Source of the DNA: Nitrospira sp.
GTDB lineage: Bacteria; Nitrospirota; Nitrospiria; Nitrospirales; Nitrospiraceae
NCBI GenBank assembly: GCA_030444405.1
Contig: JARFPM010000002.1
Coordinates: 1 to 64,000, forward strand
Direction: 5' to 3'
DNA length: 64,000 nt
Below are positions 8,655 through 17,186 of the stretch, piece after piece (positions within the stretch are counted from its first letter, which is position 1; the number at the start of each line of letters is the position of its first letter). A model generated the notes under the pieces. The model saw only the letters and a list, made by a program, of their open reading frames with translations. It was not told the DNA's origin and did not search any database. A program made the translations under genes and the position numbers.

Positions 8655-9491
8655 TTAAGAGATCTGACCTAAGTCTTCTGCCCTTATGGTTTGATTGTGA
8701 TGCATCTCGTGGAAGGTGACTTGCACTGAGCCTTGTCCACGACTATCTTCGAGAGAAATCTTGAAGGGGCGGAATAGCCGAACATCCTGCTCACCCATAG
8801 CCTTTGCTGGAAAACTTCCCACCTCTTCGAGCGGCCTAAAATCGTCATACTGAATCGTCGCCTCGACCTCCCCACTCGACCCAAACCAATCTTCTTGTAC
8901 CACTAGCAATCGGCGGTCAAACCATAGGCGGCGGATCAGGGGTCGCGATGGGCTCGTTTCCTCGGTTGCTGGTGCATAGACGTCGAGACGATATCGGCCT
9001 CTCTCTTCCACGACCTTCACCATCTCATCCCTAGTAATGGAGTTCGTTCCCAACACGCCACCGACCGCCCATACACTCAACTGAGAGAATCGAGCCAGCT
9101 TCCCTGCATCTTTCATGTCGGACTGGTGACCAGCATAGGTTTTTCCCTCGAGAGGCAAGCGGAGCTTGTATAGATCATCAGCTTGAACAAAGTCGAACAC
9201 CTCGTTCCCGAGAGGAGTAAACCCTCTGAGCCTTAAAGCATTCGGCCGACGGTAATAGACCGTACCCTCGACTCGTGAGGCGATTGGAATGAGCCCACCC
9301 CGCACCTTCGCGCTGAACAGCCCTTTCAAAGAATGGATCGCTGCATCTCGCTGGCGCAACAGCTCGGTCAGTTCTTCGGCGGTCACCTGCTTAAGAGGCG
9401 GCGCTTCATGCTTCGGCACAAATAGGACGCATGCGGTGAGAAGGAGCCAGAGCGGTGTTAAGAATGCAAGGGGATAAGCGCGTCTCATCAT
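8655..9491 (-). CDS. LolA/LolB-like outer-membrane lipoprotein (DUF4292-type)
   Basis: The 278-residue product has a lipoprotein signal peptide (LWLLLTAC, Cys21). The mature part has the alternating strands of a LolA/LolB half-barrel, for example GTVYYRRPNALRLRGFTPLG followed by VFDFVQADDLYKL. LolB receives lipoproteins at the outer membrane, and DUF4292-type proteins share this fold. A role in lipoprotein handling is inferred from fold only. It lies between radA and tsaB in the same direction. Two consecutive Met codons make the start uncertain by one residue. Confidence 0.7.
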   Translation of the reverse strand: MMRRAYPLAFLTPLWLLLTACVLFVPKHEAPPLKQVTAEELTELLRQRDAAIHSLKGLFSAKVRGGLIPIASRVEGTVYYRRPNALRLRGFTPLGNEVFDFVQADDLYKLRLPLEGKTYAGHQSDMKDAGKLARFSQLSVWAVGGVLGTNSITRDEMVKVVEERGRYRLDVYAPATEETSPSRPLIRRLWFDRRLLVVQEDWFGSSGEVEATIQYDDFRPLEEVGSFPAKAMGEQDVRLFRPFKISLEDSRGQGSVQVTFHEMHHNQTIRAEDLGQIS

Positions 9492-9619
9492 CTTATTCTC
9501 CTCTATCCCCTATGGCATGGTGAAGTGGAAGAGGCTCTTACTGCGCGCATCCAACGAGGGCTTCCTGAAGCCGCGCGTTGGGCAAGCACAGAGCCCCTTC
9601 CGCTTCGCCATGCCTCTCC

Positions 9620-11005
9620 TCACGCCAACACCACATCCAATGCCTCTCGCACTTCCTGAATTCCGATCAGCTCCATACCGTCGATGGGATCAAGCTTCGT
9701 CAGATTTCGTTCAGGCAAAATGCATCGCTTGAACCCCATCTTGGCAGACTCGCGAATGCGCAATTCAGCCTGACTAATGGCACGCACCTCTCCTCCCAAG
9801 CCTACTTCCCCCATCAGTAACGTCCCCGGCTCGACAGGCACCTCTCGTAAACTCGACGTGACAGCTGCGACGATTCCCAAGTCAATCGCTGGTTCGTCGA
9901 TATGCATGCCTCCAACGACATTTACATACACATCCTGTCCGGATAGATGCATCCCTAGCCGTTTCTCCATCACTGCAAGCAACAGCGAGACTCGATTGAC
10001 CTCCACTCCGTTCGCCATTCGTTTGGGCATGGCGTAGGTGGTTGAGGACACCAACGCTTGCAGTTCAACGAGTATCGGCCTGGTACCTTCGAGACTCGAC
10101 ACAACCACAGATCCGGTAGTCCGTTCAGGACGTTCCGCCAGAAACAACTCTGAAGGATTGCTCACCTCTTCGAGCCCTGCATCCTTCATTTCGAATACCC
10201 CAATTTCGTTCGTCGATCCAAAACGATTCTTCACGGCGCGGAGAATCCGGTAGCTATGTCCTTTATCTCCTTCAAAGTATAAGACCGTATCGACGATATG
10301 TTCCAGCAGCCGTGGGCCGGCAATTGCCCCTTCTTTGGTCACATGCCCGATGATAAAGACCGGGACACCGGCTCGCTTCGCAAACCACATCAGCTGCCCG
10401 GCCACTTCCTGAACTTGACTGATGCTACCAGGAGCGGAGGTAATTTGTTCCGTATACACTGTCTGAATCGAATCGACTACGACGGCAGCCGGCCCAATTT
10501 CCTGGACTGCTTTCAGAATCTGCTCAAGGGAAGTTTCGGCCAAAATTAACAGATGCGGATGCTCGATGCCTAGCCGCTGCCCACGCATCTTGATCTGCCG
10601 AGGAGACTCTTCCCCGGAGACGTAGAGAACCGGTGCCTCCTTTGTCGCCAACCGTGGCAAGGCCTGCAAGAGCAGCGTCGTCTTCCCAATTCCAGGATCG
10701 CCGCCGATTAGGATGACCGCGCCGGGAATCACCCCACCGCCCAAGACGCGATCGAATTCACCAATACGGGTGAGCCGACGATCCTCTCCGATTACTTCAA
10801 TTTCCCCGATGGGCGTGGCCTTGGCCTGAGCCGTCTTTATCGCAACAGGTCGACCCTTCCCGGTAGCAGCTTGGCGCTCCTCTTTCATCGTATTCCAACC
10901 GCCGCAGTCAGGACAGCGGCCGAGCCACCGTGGCGCCTGATGCCCACAGGCTTGGCAAGAAAAGACGATCTTGGATTTCAAAAAGGGCCTCGTGAAGTAG
11001 GACAA
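9620..11005 (-). CDS. radA: DNA repair protein RadA
   Basis: RadA is a RecA-like ATPase that promotes branch migration during recombination repair. The N-terminal zinc finger uses Cys17, Cys20, Cys31 and Cys34. The Walker A motif GGDPGIGKTT is at residues 101-110 and the RadA-specific KNRFG at 259-263. The C-terminal Lon-like domain is present, and the total of 461 residues is normal. It is the first gene of a long minus-strand run. The divergent Rrf2 gene starts 172 bases away. Confidence 0.96.
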   Translation of the reverse strand: MSYFTRPFLKSKIVFSCQACGHQAPRWLGRCPDCGGWNTMKEERQAATGKGRPVAIKTAQAKATPIGEIEVIGEDRRLTRIGEFDRVLGGGVIPGAVILIGGDPGIGKTTLLLQALPRLATKEAPVLYVSGEESPRQIKMRGQRLGIEHPHLLILAETSLEQILKAVQEIGPAAVVVDSIQTVYTEQITSAPGSISQVQEVAGQLMWFAKRAGVPVFIIGHVTKEGAIAGPRLLEHIVDTVLYFEGDKGHSYRILRAVKNRFGSTNEIGVFEMKDAGLEEVSNPSELFLAERPERTTGSVVVSSLEGTRPILVELQALVSSTTYAMPKRMANGVEVNRVSLLLAVMEKRLGMHLSGQDVYVNVVGGMHIDEPAIDLGIVAAVTSSLREVPVEPGTLLMGEVGLGGEVRAISQAELRIRESAKMGFKRCILPERNLTKLDPIDGMELIGIQEVREALDVVLA

Positions 11006-11138
11006 TACTAAGTGCCTATCTTAATGAATCCACTAAGGGAATAAAAGCTAGAGAGGTGGATACATGTAGTGAGGGGATAGCAACAGTCAGCTGCCGACTA
11101 GTGCTCGCCTAGAAACTTTGCCCTTGACGAACCATCAC

Positions 11139-11166
11139 AGTTTATCCTAACTTTTGTTGATAAACT
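11139..11166. promoter_or_regulatory. Inverted repeat, candidate Rrf2 operator
   Basis: AGTTTATC at 11139-11146 is mirrored exactly by GATAAACT at 11159-11166 with a 12-base spacer, ending 11 bases before the regulator ATG. A possible -35 (TTGACG, 11124-11129) sits just upstream, so a bound dimer would cover the -10 region. Autoregulation is inferred from position. Confidence 0.5.
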
Positions 11167-11177
11167 CACTTTACTTT

Positions 11178-11612
11178 ATGAAACTCTCGAAGAAAAGTGA
11201 ATATGGCCTCCGAGCGTTGCTGGAGCTCACGCTGGTTCATGGAAAAACGACGCTCCAGCGTCACGACATTGCCGCTCGCCAGCACATCCCCCTTGAATTC
11301 TTGGAGCAGATTCTTCTCACACTCAAACGAGCTGGGCTCGTCTCCAGCCGACGCGGAGTGAACGGAGGATATGTCCTTATCAAACAGCCGAACGAGATCA
11401 CACTCGGTCAAGTCATACGAATACTCGATGGTCCGCTGGCGCCGATCGGCTGCGTCAGCAAGACGGCGTACCAGAAATGCAGCGACTGTCCCTACGCGAA
11501 TAAGACGCGGTGTCCTGTGCAACAAGTCATGGGCACGGTCCGTGATGCGATTGCTGGAATCCTCGATCATTATTCGCTTGCAGACTTTGCAGCAGGCTCT
11601 CCCAAAGGCTAA
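11178..11612 (+). CDS. Rrf2-family transcriptional regulator with Fe-S ligands
   Basis: The 144-residue protein has the Rrf2 winged-helix N terminus MKLSKKSEYGLRALLEL and the wing GLVSSRRGVNGGYVL. Four cysteines at 92, 101, 104 and 112 (GCVSKTAYQKCSDCP) stand where IscR and NsrR carry their cluster ligands, so a redox-, sulfur- or NO-sensing role is plausible. I chose the ATG at 11178 over one at 11154 because the protein then begins exactly as family members do. It is followed six bases later by a TauE/SafE transporter gene, which suggests control of sulfur-compound export. A perfect inverted repeat precedes it. Confidence 0.88.
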   Translation: MKLSKKSEYGLRALLELTLVHGKTTLQRHDIAARQHIPLEFLEQILLTLKRAGLVSSRRGVNGGYVLIKQPNEITLGQVIRILDGPLAPIGCVSKTAYQKCSDCPYANKTRCPVQQVMGTVRDAIAGILDHYSLADFAAGSPKG

Positions 11613-11618
11613 GCACTC

Positions 11619-12467
11619 ATGGACTCAGTCGTTCTTGTCCTCATTACGTTTGTCGCCGCCACGGTGAACGGGGCTTTAGGGTACGGCTTTTCTTCAATTA
11701 CCGTACCTGTGGCCTTGCTGTTCTACACCAATCGCATCTTGAACCCTGCCCTCGTACTCATCGAACTGGTCATCAACAGTTATGTTCTCTTCATTAACCG
11801 GAAGAGCATCCCCAACGTCTTCTGGCGCGTTGCACCTATTCTTGGCGGTCTGGCGGTCGGAGTCGGCATCGGCAGCTATCTTCTCTTTTTGGTGCAACCA
11901 GCATGGATCAAATTCGTCACCTATTTCTTTCTGTTACCCTTGATTCTTCTCCAGGCTGCGGGCATTCGGAAACCCATTCGCGCTGAACAAGCCATAGGTG
12001 TACCGTTTGGAATTGGGCTTGGCACGCTCTACTCCGTCACGACGATTTCCGGCCCCCCCTTGGCTCTCCTCTTTAACAATCAAGGCTATCCGAAACAAGA
12101 CTTCCGTGCTGCATTGGGGATCATTCGCCTGGCGGAGTCTTCACTCACAGCGATCGCTTACGGGTTCATCGGTTTCTACAGCGCCGGCAGCATGGAAATT
12201 ATCCCCTATATTGTTCCCAGCGTCATTGTTGGTATTCCACTCGGAACCTACCTCATCCGATTGATGGATCCTGAGACATTCCGGCGCATTTGCATGGCAT
12301 TCGACGGCCTAATAGTGGGCTTCGGTCTGTCTCGAGTGCTGGTAGAACTCAATCTTGCCACGCCCATAACAACCTACAGCATCTTGTCGATCGTGGTTCT
12401 CATAAACGGCTATCTGCTGTTTCGATTTTTTAGAGATCGCGGAGCTCCAGGGCATGTCCCTTCTTAA
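11619..12467 (+). CDS. TauE/SafE-family sulfite or sulfonate exporter-like permease
   Basis: The 282-residue protein has about eight hydrophobic segments. The first, FVAATVNGALGYGFSSITVP, carries the Gly-rich N-terminal motif of the TauE/SafE family, and the second half repeats it (GIGLGTLYSVTTISGPPLALLF). These inner-membrane proteins move sulfite, sulfoacetate or related anions. It is six bases downstream of the Rrf2 gene and surely shares its transcript. The substrate cannot be told from sequence. An association with a cysteine-containing Rrf2 regulator favours a sulfur compound. Confidence 0.85.
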   Translation: MDSVVLVLITFVAATVNGALGYGFSSITVPVALLFYTNRILNPALVLIELVINSYVLFINRKSIPNVFWRVAPILGGLAVGVGIGSYLLFLVQPAWIKFVTYFFLLPLILLQAAGIRKPIRAEQAIGVPFGIGLGTLYSVTTISGPPLALLFNNQGYPKQDFRAALGIIRLAESSLTAIAYGFIGFYSAGSMEIIPYIVPSVIVGIPLGTYLIRLMDPETFRRICMAFDGLIVGFGLSRVLVELNLATPITTYSILSIVVLINGYLLFRFFRDRGAPGHVPS

Positions 12468-12741
12468 TACCCCCCGTTAATCTTTCATCACAGCAGTCGT
12501 TGGCTGGAAAAACTCACCGCGCAGCTTAAACACTCCTCGCGATGGCTGTTGCGGTACTTGAAGGTTGAACCCTTCACCCCTAGTATCTTCATCGTTCGAA
12601 AAAAAATATAACTTGTTGACTAATAATATATTTATAAAACTCATGCGCGGGCACCACATTTGCTTGGCTACTGATCGATTTTGCATTAGTGGACTTGGGT
12701 CAGCAAGGTTTCATGGCCATTTATCTGTGAGGAGTATTTCT

Positions 12742-13323
12742 ATGCTGAGATATGCACTTCCGACTATTCTAGTACCCCGGACTTTCACGATCGTGCTGGT
12801 CCACCTTATAGTCTTGAGCACCATCGTCCTCCCACTTGCAGGGTGTAGTGACGACGGACAAAGCGGACCGAGCCTTTCCTCCCTCGCCCCACCAACAGAT
12901 ACCCATCAAAGTAAGGACACGCAATCAGACCCCAATCCTACCGAGACCGTAGCAAATGAACAGGAAAATTCGGAGATGTCTCCGATATCACCAGAAGAAG
13001 AGTCTCTCCCAAATGAGTTTGCGGAGGCAGACCTTGAACCTCCTCCACCAACTGGGGCTACTGCACAGTTGAAGTGGGATGCCTCCTCTGATCCCAATGT
13101 GCAAGGTTACTTTATCCACTACGGGAAGCAATCATCCGGAGAATATGGTTCATGTTCCTACGAGGAAAGCCAACGGGTCGGCGCCCCCCCTGCCACTATT
13201 ACCGGACTCGAACCGAATACAGCCTATTTCTTCGCAATCAGCGCTTTCGGTGAATCAGAAAGTGAATCAGAAACCCCTTGTTCAAATGAGATAATCGTGG
13301 TCACATCCGCTGCTCAAAGCTGA
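12742..13323 (+). CDS. Lipoprotein with one fibronectin type III domain
   Basis: The 193-residue product starts with a long hydrophobic segment ending in the lipobox PLAGC (Cys35). A low-complexity, Ser/Glu/Pro-rich linker of about 70 residues follows. The C terminus is one fibronectin III domain with AQLKWDASSDPNVQGYFIHYG, ITGLEPNTAYFFAISAF and ETPCSNEI. It is probably anchored in the outer membrane with the domain displayed for binding. The ATG at 12742 has GAGGAG eight bases upstream; an earlier in-frame ATG at 12565 would put 59 unlikely residues before the signal peptide. A strong hairpin follows the stop. Confidence 0.8.
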   Translation: MLRYALPTILVPRTFTIVLVHLIVLSTIVLPLAGCSDDGQSGPSLSSLAPPTDTHQSKDTQSDPNPTETVANEQENSEMSPISPEEESLPNEFAEADLEPPPPTGATAQLKWDASSDPNVQGYFIHYGKQSSGEYGSCSYEESQRVGAPPATITGLEPNTAYFFAISAFGESESESETPCSNEIIVVTSAAQS

Positions 13324-13356
13324 GCAAATCGTTCGCCAAGCCATCACTGCTCCTCC

Positions 13357-13384
13357 AGCTCCCCTGGTTCTCTCCAGGGGAGCT
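13357..13384 (+). terminator. Hairpin downstream of the FnIII lipoprotein gene
   Basis: AGCTCCCCTGG (13357-13367) pairs perfectly with CCAGGGGAGCT (13374-13384) around a six-base loop. It lies 34 bases after the stop, with a mixed C/T tract downstream rather than a pure U run. Confidence 0.6.
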
Positions 13385-13503
13385 CATCTCTTCATTGACC
13401 TCTACCCAGCCGATTTGTTAGCCTCAAGCTCTGTCAGACCACTGCCGAGAGTATACAATCAAATAATGCTCATTCTCTGATCTCTATCCCGAAAGGATCT
13501 CCC

Positions 13504-15375
13504 ATGGCTGGCTCAGCTACTTCGCCTGAACTACTCAGCAGCTTGCACAATAAGGCAACCCAACTACGCATCAACAGTGTACGGGCCACCAGCGAGGCCG
13601 GGAGCGGCCATCCGTCGAGCTGCGCCTCTGCCGCCGACATCGTCGCCGCATTGTTTTTTTCCGTCATGCATTACGATCCCCATAATCCAAAAGCGCCCAA
13701 CAGCGACCGTTTCATCTTGTCAAAAGGACATGCTGCTCCACTCTTATATGCAGCATGGGCGGAAGCTGGCCTGTTCCCAACCAGCGATCTCTTGAAATTA
13801 CGTACTCTAACCTCTGATCTCGAAGGACACCCGACACCCCGCTTGCCGTTTGTCGATATGGCCACCGGATCACTAGGTCAAGGACTTCCGGTAGGGATCG
13901 GCATCGCGTTGAATGCGAAGTTCGTCGACAAACTCGATTACCGAACCTACGTATTGATGGGGGATGGAGAATCGGTCGAAGGATCGGTCTGGGAAGCTGC
14001 TGAGATCGGGCGCCAATATGGTTTGGATAATTTGTGCGCCATCGTTGATGTGAATCGACTGGGTCAGAGCGACCCCACCATGCTGCAGCACGACATGGAT
14101 GCTTACCGCTCCCGGTGGGCCGGATTCGGTTGGCATGCAATCGTCGTCGACGGTCATGATCTCACCGCCATCCTCAGGGCATTCAATGAGGCTGCCCTCA
14201 CAAAAGGACGTCCGACCGTCTTGCTGGCCAGAACGTATAAAGGCAAAGGCATTTCGTTCCTCGAGAACAAGGCAGACTGGCACGGCAAACCACTTAAAAA
14301 AGGCGAGGAGACCCAGAAGGCCCTCGACGAACTCACGAAGCAATTGAGCCCAAACGGTGCGGTGATTCAGATCCCAAGACCATCAGCTCCCAGCATCGCT
14401 CCCGCAGCCAGCGGCCCGATGCCGGCGGCGCCTTATAAAATCGGTGATTCCGTCGCGACGCGTGAAGCCTTCGGAGTGGCGTTGGAAGCCTTGGGGTCGG
14501 TGAACCCCTCGATCGTCGCGCTAGACGCCGACGTAAAAAATTCCACGTACACCGACAAATTCGGCAAGAAGTTCGCCAATCGGTTCTTTGAGAGTTTCAT
14601 CGCCGAACAAAACATGGTGGGGGCCGCTGCAGGTCTGGCAGCCTGCGGCAAAATCCCCTTTGCAGCGACCTTTGCCTGTTTCTTAAGTCGCGCGTACGAC
14701 TTCATCCGAATGGCTGCGATCAGTGGTTCGAACATTAAACTCGTCGGCACCCATGTCGGCGTGAGCATCGGCGAAGATGGGCCGTCTCAAATGGGCTTGG
14801 AAGATATCGCGATGATGGCGGCACAACCGAACATGACGGTCCTCTATCCGTCCGACGGCAATTCAACCTATCGACTCATCGAAGCTGCCGCAAACCATAA
14901 AGGGATGGTCTATGTGCGGGCTGGGCGGCCGAAGAGCCCGGTGATCTATGGACCGGAAGAGCGTTTCCACATTGGCGGAAGCAAAGTTGTCCGGCAGAGC
15001 ACATCAGATGTGCTCACAATCGTGGCTGCGGGAGTGACGCTGTTCGAAGCTTTGAAAGCGTATGACCAGCTGAAGTCGTCAGGCATGTCCGTTCGCGTGA
15101 TCGATCTCTACAGCATCGCCCCCATCGATCGAAATACCTTGCTGGAGAGTGGTCGGGCGACGCAGCGTCGCATTCTCACGGTTGAAGATCACTACGCTCA
15201 CGGAGGTCTCGGCGATGCCGTTCTCAGCGCTGTTGCAACGGAGGGCATTAAGGTCTATAAACGCGCCGTTCGTGAAATCCCGCACAGTGGGAAGCCCGAA
15301 GAACTCGTCGACCACTATGGGATTGGAGTGCGGTCCATTGTTGATACAGCCAAACAAATCGTGCGTGAACAATAA
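13504..15375 (+). CDS. tkt: Transketolase, short (animal-like) type
   Basis: Transketolase moves two-carbon ketol units in the pentose phosphate pathway using thiamine diphosphate. The ThDP motif GDGESVEGSVWEAAE, the downstream DVNRLGQSDPTMLQHDMD and the pyrimidine-domain segment GVSIGEDGPSQMGLEDIAM are intact. At 623 residues the protein is shorter than the roughly 660-residue enterobacterial type. From memory, motifs such as LGQSDP, SIGEDGPSQM and LTVEDHY match the mammalian TKT subgroup closely. A GAAAGGA sequence precedes the ATG. The gene appears to be transcribed alone. Confidence 0.93.
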   Translation: MAGSATSPELLSSLHNKATQLRINSVRATSEAGSGHPSSCASAADIVAALFFSVMHYDPHNPKAPNSDRFILSKGHAAPLLYAAWAEAGLFPTSDLLKLRTLTSDLEGHPTPRLPFVDMATGSLGQGLPVGIGIALNAKFVDKLDYRTYVLMGDGESVEGSVWEAAEIGRQYGLDNLCAIVDVNRLGQSDPTMLQHDMDAYRSRWAGFGWHAIVVDGHDLTAILRAFNEAALTKGRPTVLLARTYKGKGISFLENKADWHGKPLKKGEETQKALDELTKQLSPNGAVIQIPRPSAPSIAPAASGPMPAAPYKIGDSVATREAFGVALEALGSVNPSIVALDADVKNSTYTDKFGKKFANRFFESFIAEQNMVGAAAGLAACGKIPFAATFACFLSRAYDFIRMAAISGSNIKLVGTHVGVSIGEDGPSQMGLEDIAMMAAQPNMTVLYPSDGNSTYRLIEAAANHKGMVYVRAGRPKSPVIYGPEERFHIGGSKVVRQSTSDVLTIVAAGVTLFEALKAYDQLKSSGMSVRVIDLYSIAPIDRNTLLESGRATQRRILTVEDHYAHGGLGDAVLSAVATEGIKVYKRAVREIPHSGKPEELVDHYGIGVRSIVDTAKQIVREQ

Positions 15376-15659
15376 ATTTTGAATCATGAACGTGGCCGAA
15401 CGAACGCCGTTCGGATCAGAAATCGCCGATTGTCTGACGAGTGAAAACAGTGATGACCTTGCGAGACATCCCTTGTGGCCATGCGTTGAGGCCACGAAAT
15501 CAGGTCACATGCTGTATGATGCATCTCATGTTTTCATCTTTTCGGAGCGCCAATCAAATATGGTATAGTGCATGCCAATCGATGGTGCGCCACACACTGC
15601 GACCGAGTCACGCAAACAAGACGGGTAACTCATCCATTAACATTCAATAGGAGGTACGA

Positions 15660-16121
15660 ATGACGAGACGGAATGTGAGCCTCTCAGCGCTGATGGTGGG
15701 ATGTGCCCTTATGCTTTCAGGAGGCATGGCCTCCGCCGAAGATCTCCCTCCATTGGCTCCGGTTCCACCCGACTATGCCGACAAGAAAATGCCGGCTGGT
15801 GGTTGGACCGATGCGAAAGCCATTGAGGAAGGCGGGAAAATTTATAGGGGCGAGTTCAAGACCGAAGTCAACTGCAGCAGTTGCCACGGGAAAGATGGCG
15901 CACCAGTGAAAAAGGGTGCGAGGGATCTTCGCGATCCGAAAATCGTCTGCCGCTTCTCAGACGCGTACTGGTTTTGGCGCGTTGCGGAAGGTGTCCCCAA
16001 GACAAAGATGAAGGCCAATAAAGGCCTCCTGTCCGAGGAGCAGATCTGGCAAGTGATGGCGTATGAAAACCAGTTCTCGCACGGAGGCAAGCCAGCCGAC
16101 CGCTCCTGTTACAAACCCTAA
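15660..16121 (+). CDS. Periplasmic c-type cytochrome, monoheme
   Basis: The 153-residue precursor has a signal peptide ending near MASA (residue 26). A single CSSCH heme-binding site lies at residues 72-76. The domain looks like a class I cytochrome c, with a C-terminal helix EEQIWQVMAYENQF. The sixth ligand may be one of the Met residues around TKMKANKG. AGGAGG precedes the ATG closely. It resembles in layout the cytochrome at 43596 (signal peptide, one heme, WxVMAYE/WTIIAYE helix), so the two are likely paralogous electron carriers. The redox partner is not evident. Confidence 0.88.
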   Translation: MTRRNVSLSALMVGCALMLSGGMASAEDLPPLAPVPPDYADKKMPAGGWTDAKAIEEGGKIYRGEFKTEVNCSSCHGKDGAPVKKGARDLRDPKIVCRFSDAYWFWRVAEGVPKTKMKANKGLLSEEQIWQVMAYENQFSHGGKPADRSCYKP

Positions 16122-16195
16122 GGAAGGTTTAGAAAATGGCTGAGCCTAGTAACGACTGACCAGCCTCTATTCAATTAGGGTCAGTACACCACAAC

Positions 16196-16228
16196 AAGGG
16201 GGAGAGAGCATAACGCTCTCTCCCCCTT
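16196..16228. terminator. Strong hairpin between convergent cytochrome and cupin genes
   Basis: AAGGGGGAGAGAGC (16196-16209) pairs perfectly with GCTCTCTCCCCCTT (16215-16228) around ATAAC. The 14-bp stem between two converging genes suits a bidirectional terminator. Confidence 0.75.
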
Positions 16229-16259
16229 GCTCATTTGGCACTGCTCGTCTAGTGAAACT

Positions 16260-16583
16260 CTAGGCTGGATTGGGTGCGACGAACACCAATACTATTAGTC
16301 GGTGGTTCGTATGATTCTTCACACCATGTTCTTCTCCGGCTGGGGCCAGAGTCCCTTGCCCTGCCTCAAGCATTCGATGGTCGGTACCGACCTGGAATGT
16401 TCCTTGTCCCTCAAGAACGACATAGATCTTATCCTGGTTGCCATGGACATGGCCCTTTTGTTCCTGGCCCGGCTCAAAACAATAGATGTCACAGAAGAAA
16501 CGCTCCGTCTGGAACAGGTTGTTCTTCTTCATCTTCTCACTGTTGAACTGCTGGAAGTCAGCAAGTGTCACGACCTTCATCAT
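16260..16583 (-). CDS. Single-domain cupin protein
   Basis: The 107-residue protein is one cupin barrel. Motif 1 is seen in GQEQKGHVHGNQDKIYVVLEG with two His and a Glu as metal ligands, and motif 2 as LAPAGEEHGVKNH with a further His. A divalent metal site is therefore expected. Small cupins range from isomerases and dioxygenases to sugar-binding sensors, so no substrate can be named. The gene converges on the cytochrome gene and is separated from it by a strong hairpin. Confidence 0.82.
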   Translation of the reverse strand: MMKVVTLADFQQFNSEKMKKNNLFQTERFFCDIYCFEPGQEQKGHVHGNQDKIYVVLEGQGTFQVGTDHRMLEAGQGTLAPAGEEHGVKNHTNHRLIVLVFVAPNPA

Positions 16584-16646
16584 ACGATACTCCCTGCATC
16601 GATACGTAGGAACCGACGGTCACGGAACATGTGACAACAATTTCTG

Positions 16647-17054
16647 CTATGAATGTTTGAGTTCATTCAGAGCCTTGTTCATCCATTCCCGAACTTCGTG
16701 CCTTAGCGTCAGTGACTCGCTTCAACTCATCCAAACTCTTCCCTGGCACCATCTTCTTCTTCTCCAACTCGTTGAGTGACTTCTGAAGCTCGGCTCGTGT
16801 GGACTCAGAGACTTTTGCAATCTTGTCACGCGGCCCAATAATTTGCCGCTGACCAGCCAGCAATTTCTCTTGTGCCTTCCGTTGGAAAGCCTCCCTTTGG
16901 TGAGCGGTCTATTCCTTGGTGGCCTCGATCGCTTCCTGGCTCTCCTTCGCAACTTCTTCGTCACCAGCTGTGGATTCAGCCGCCCTACCTGACCATGAGA
17001 TCAGGCCCGCCAACGCCAGTGAACGCCACCTGCCGCGAACCAACCTCGATTCAT
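16647..17054 (-). pseudogene. Decayed exported coiled-coil protein gene
   Basis: Reading the minus strand across frames gives a signal-peptide-like RSLALAGLISWSGRAAEST, then EEVAKESQEAIEATKE, a TAG stop, and TAHQREAFQRKAQEKLLAG with QKSLNELEKKKM and LDELKRVTDAKA. The last part (REWMNKALNELKHS, stop at 16647) lies in another frame. The reconstructed product would be an exported helical protein of about 130 residues. Lesions visible are a shift after the ATG at 17054, the in-frame TAG, and a shift near the 3' end. The function of the original protein is not known. Confidence 0.7.
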
Positions 17055-17186
17055 GATTCCCACCTCAAAGCAGGCCAAAGTATAGTCTGTGACGATTTCA
17101 AAGTCACGATCGCTAAACTTTTTCGGGAAAGCAGCCGAAAAGGGAGGTCGTGACCCACAGACTCACATTCGGGGAGCACATCCATA

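Noticed and set aside
12565-12741. Longer start for the fibronectin-III lipoprotein
   Set aside because: It would place 59 residues before the signal peptide, while the ATG at 12742 has a good ribosome-binding site.
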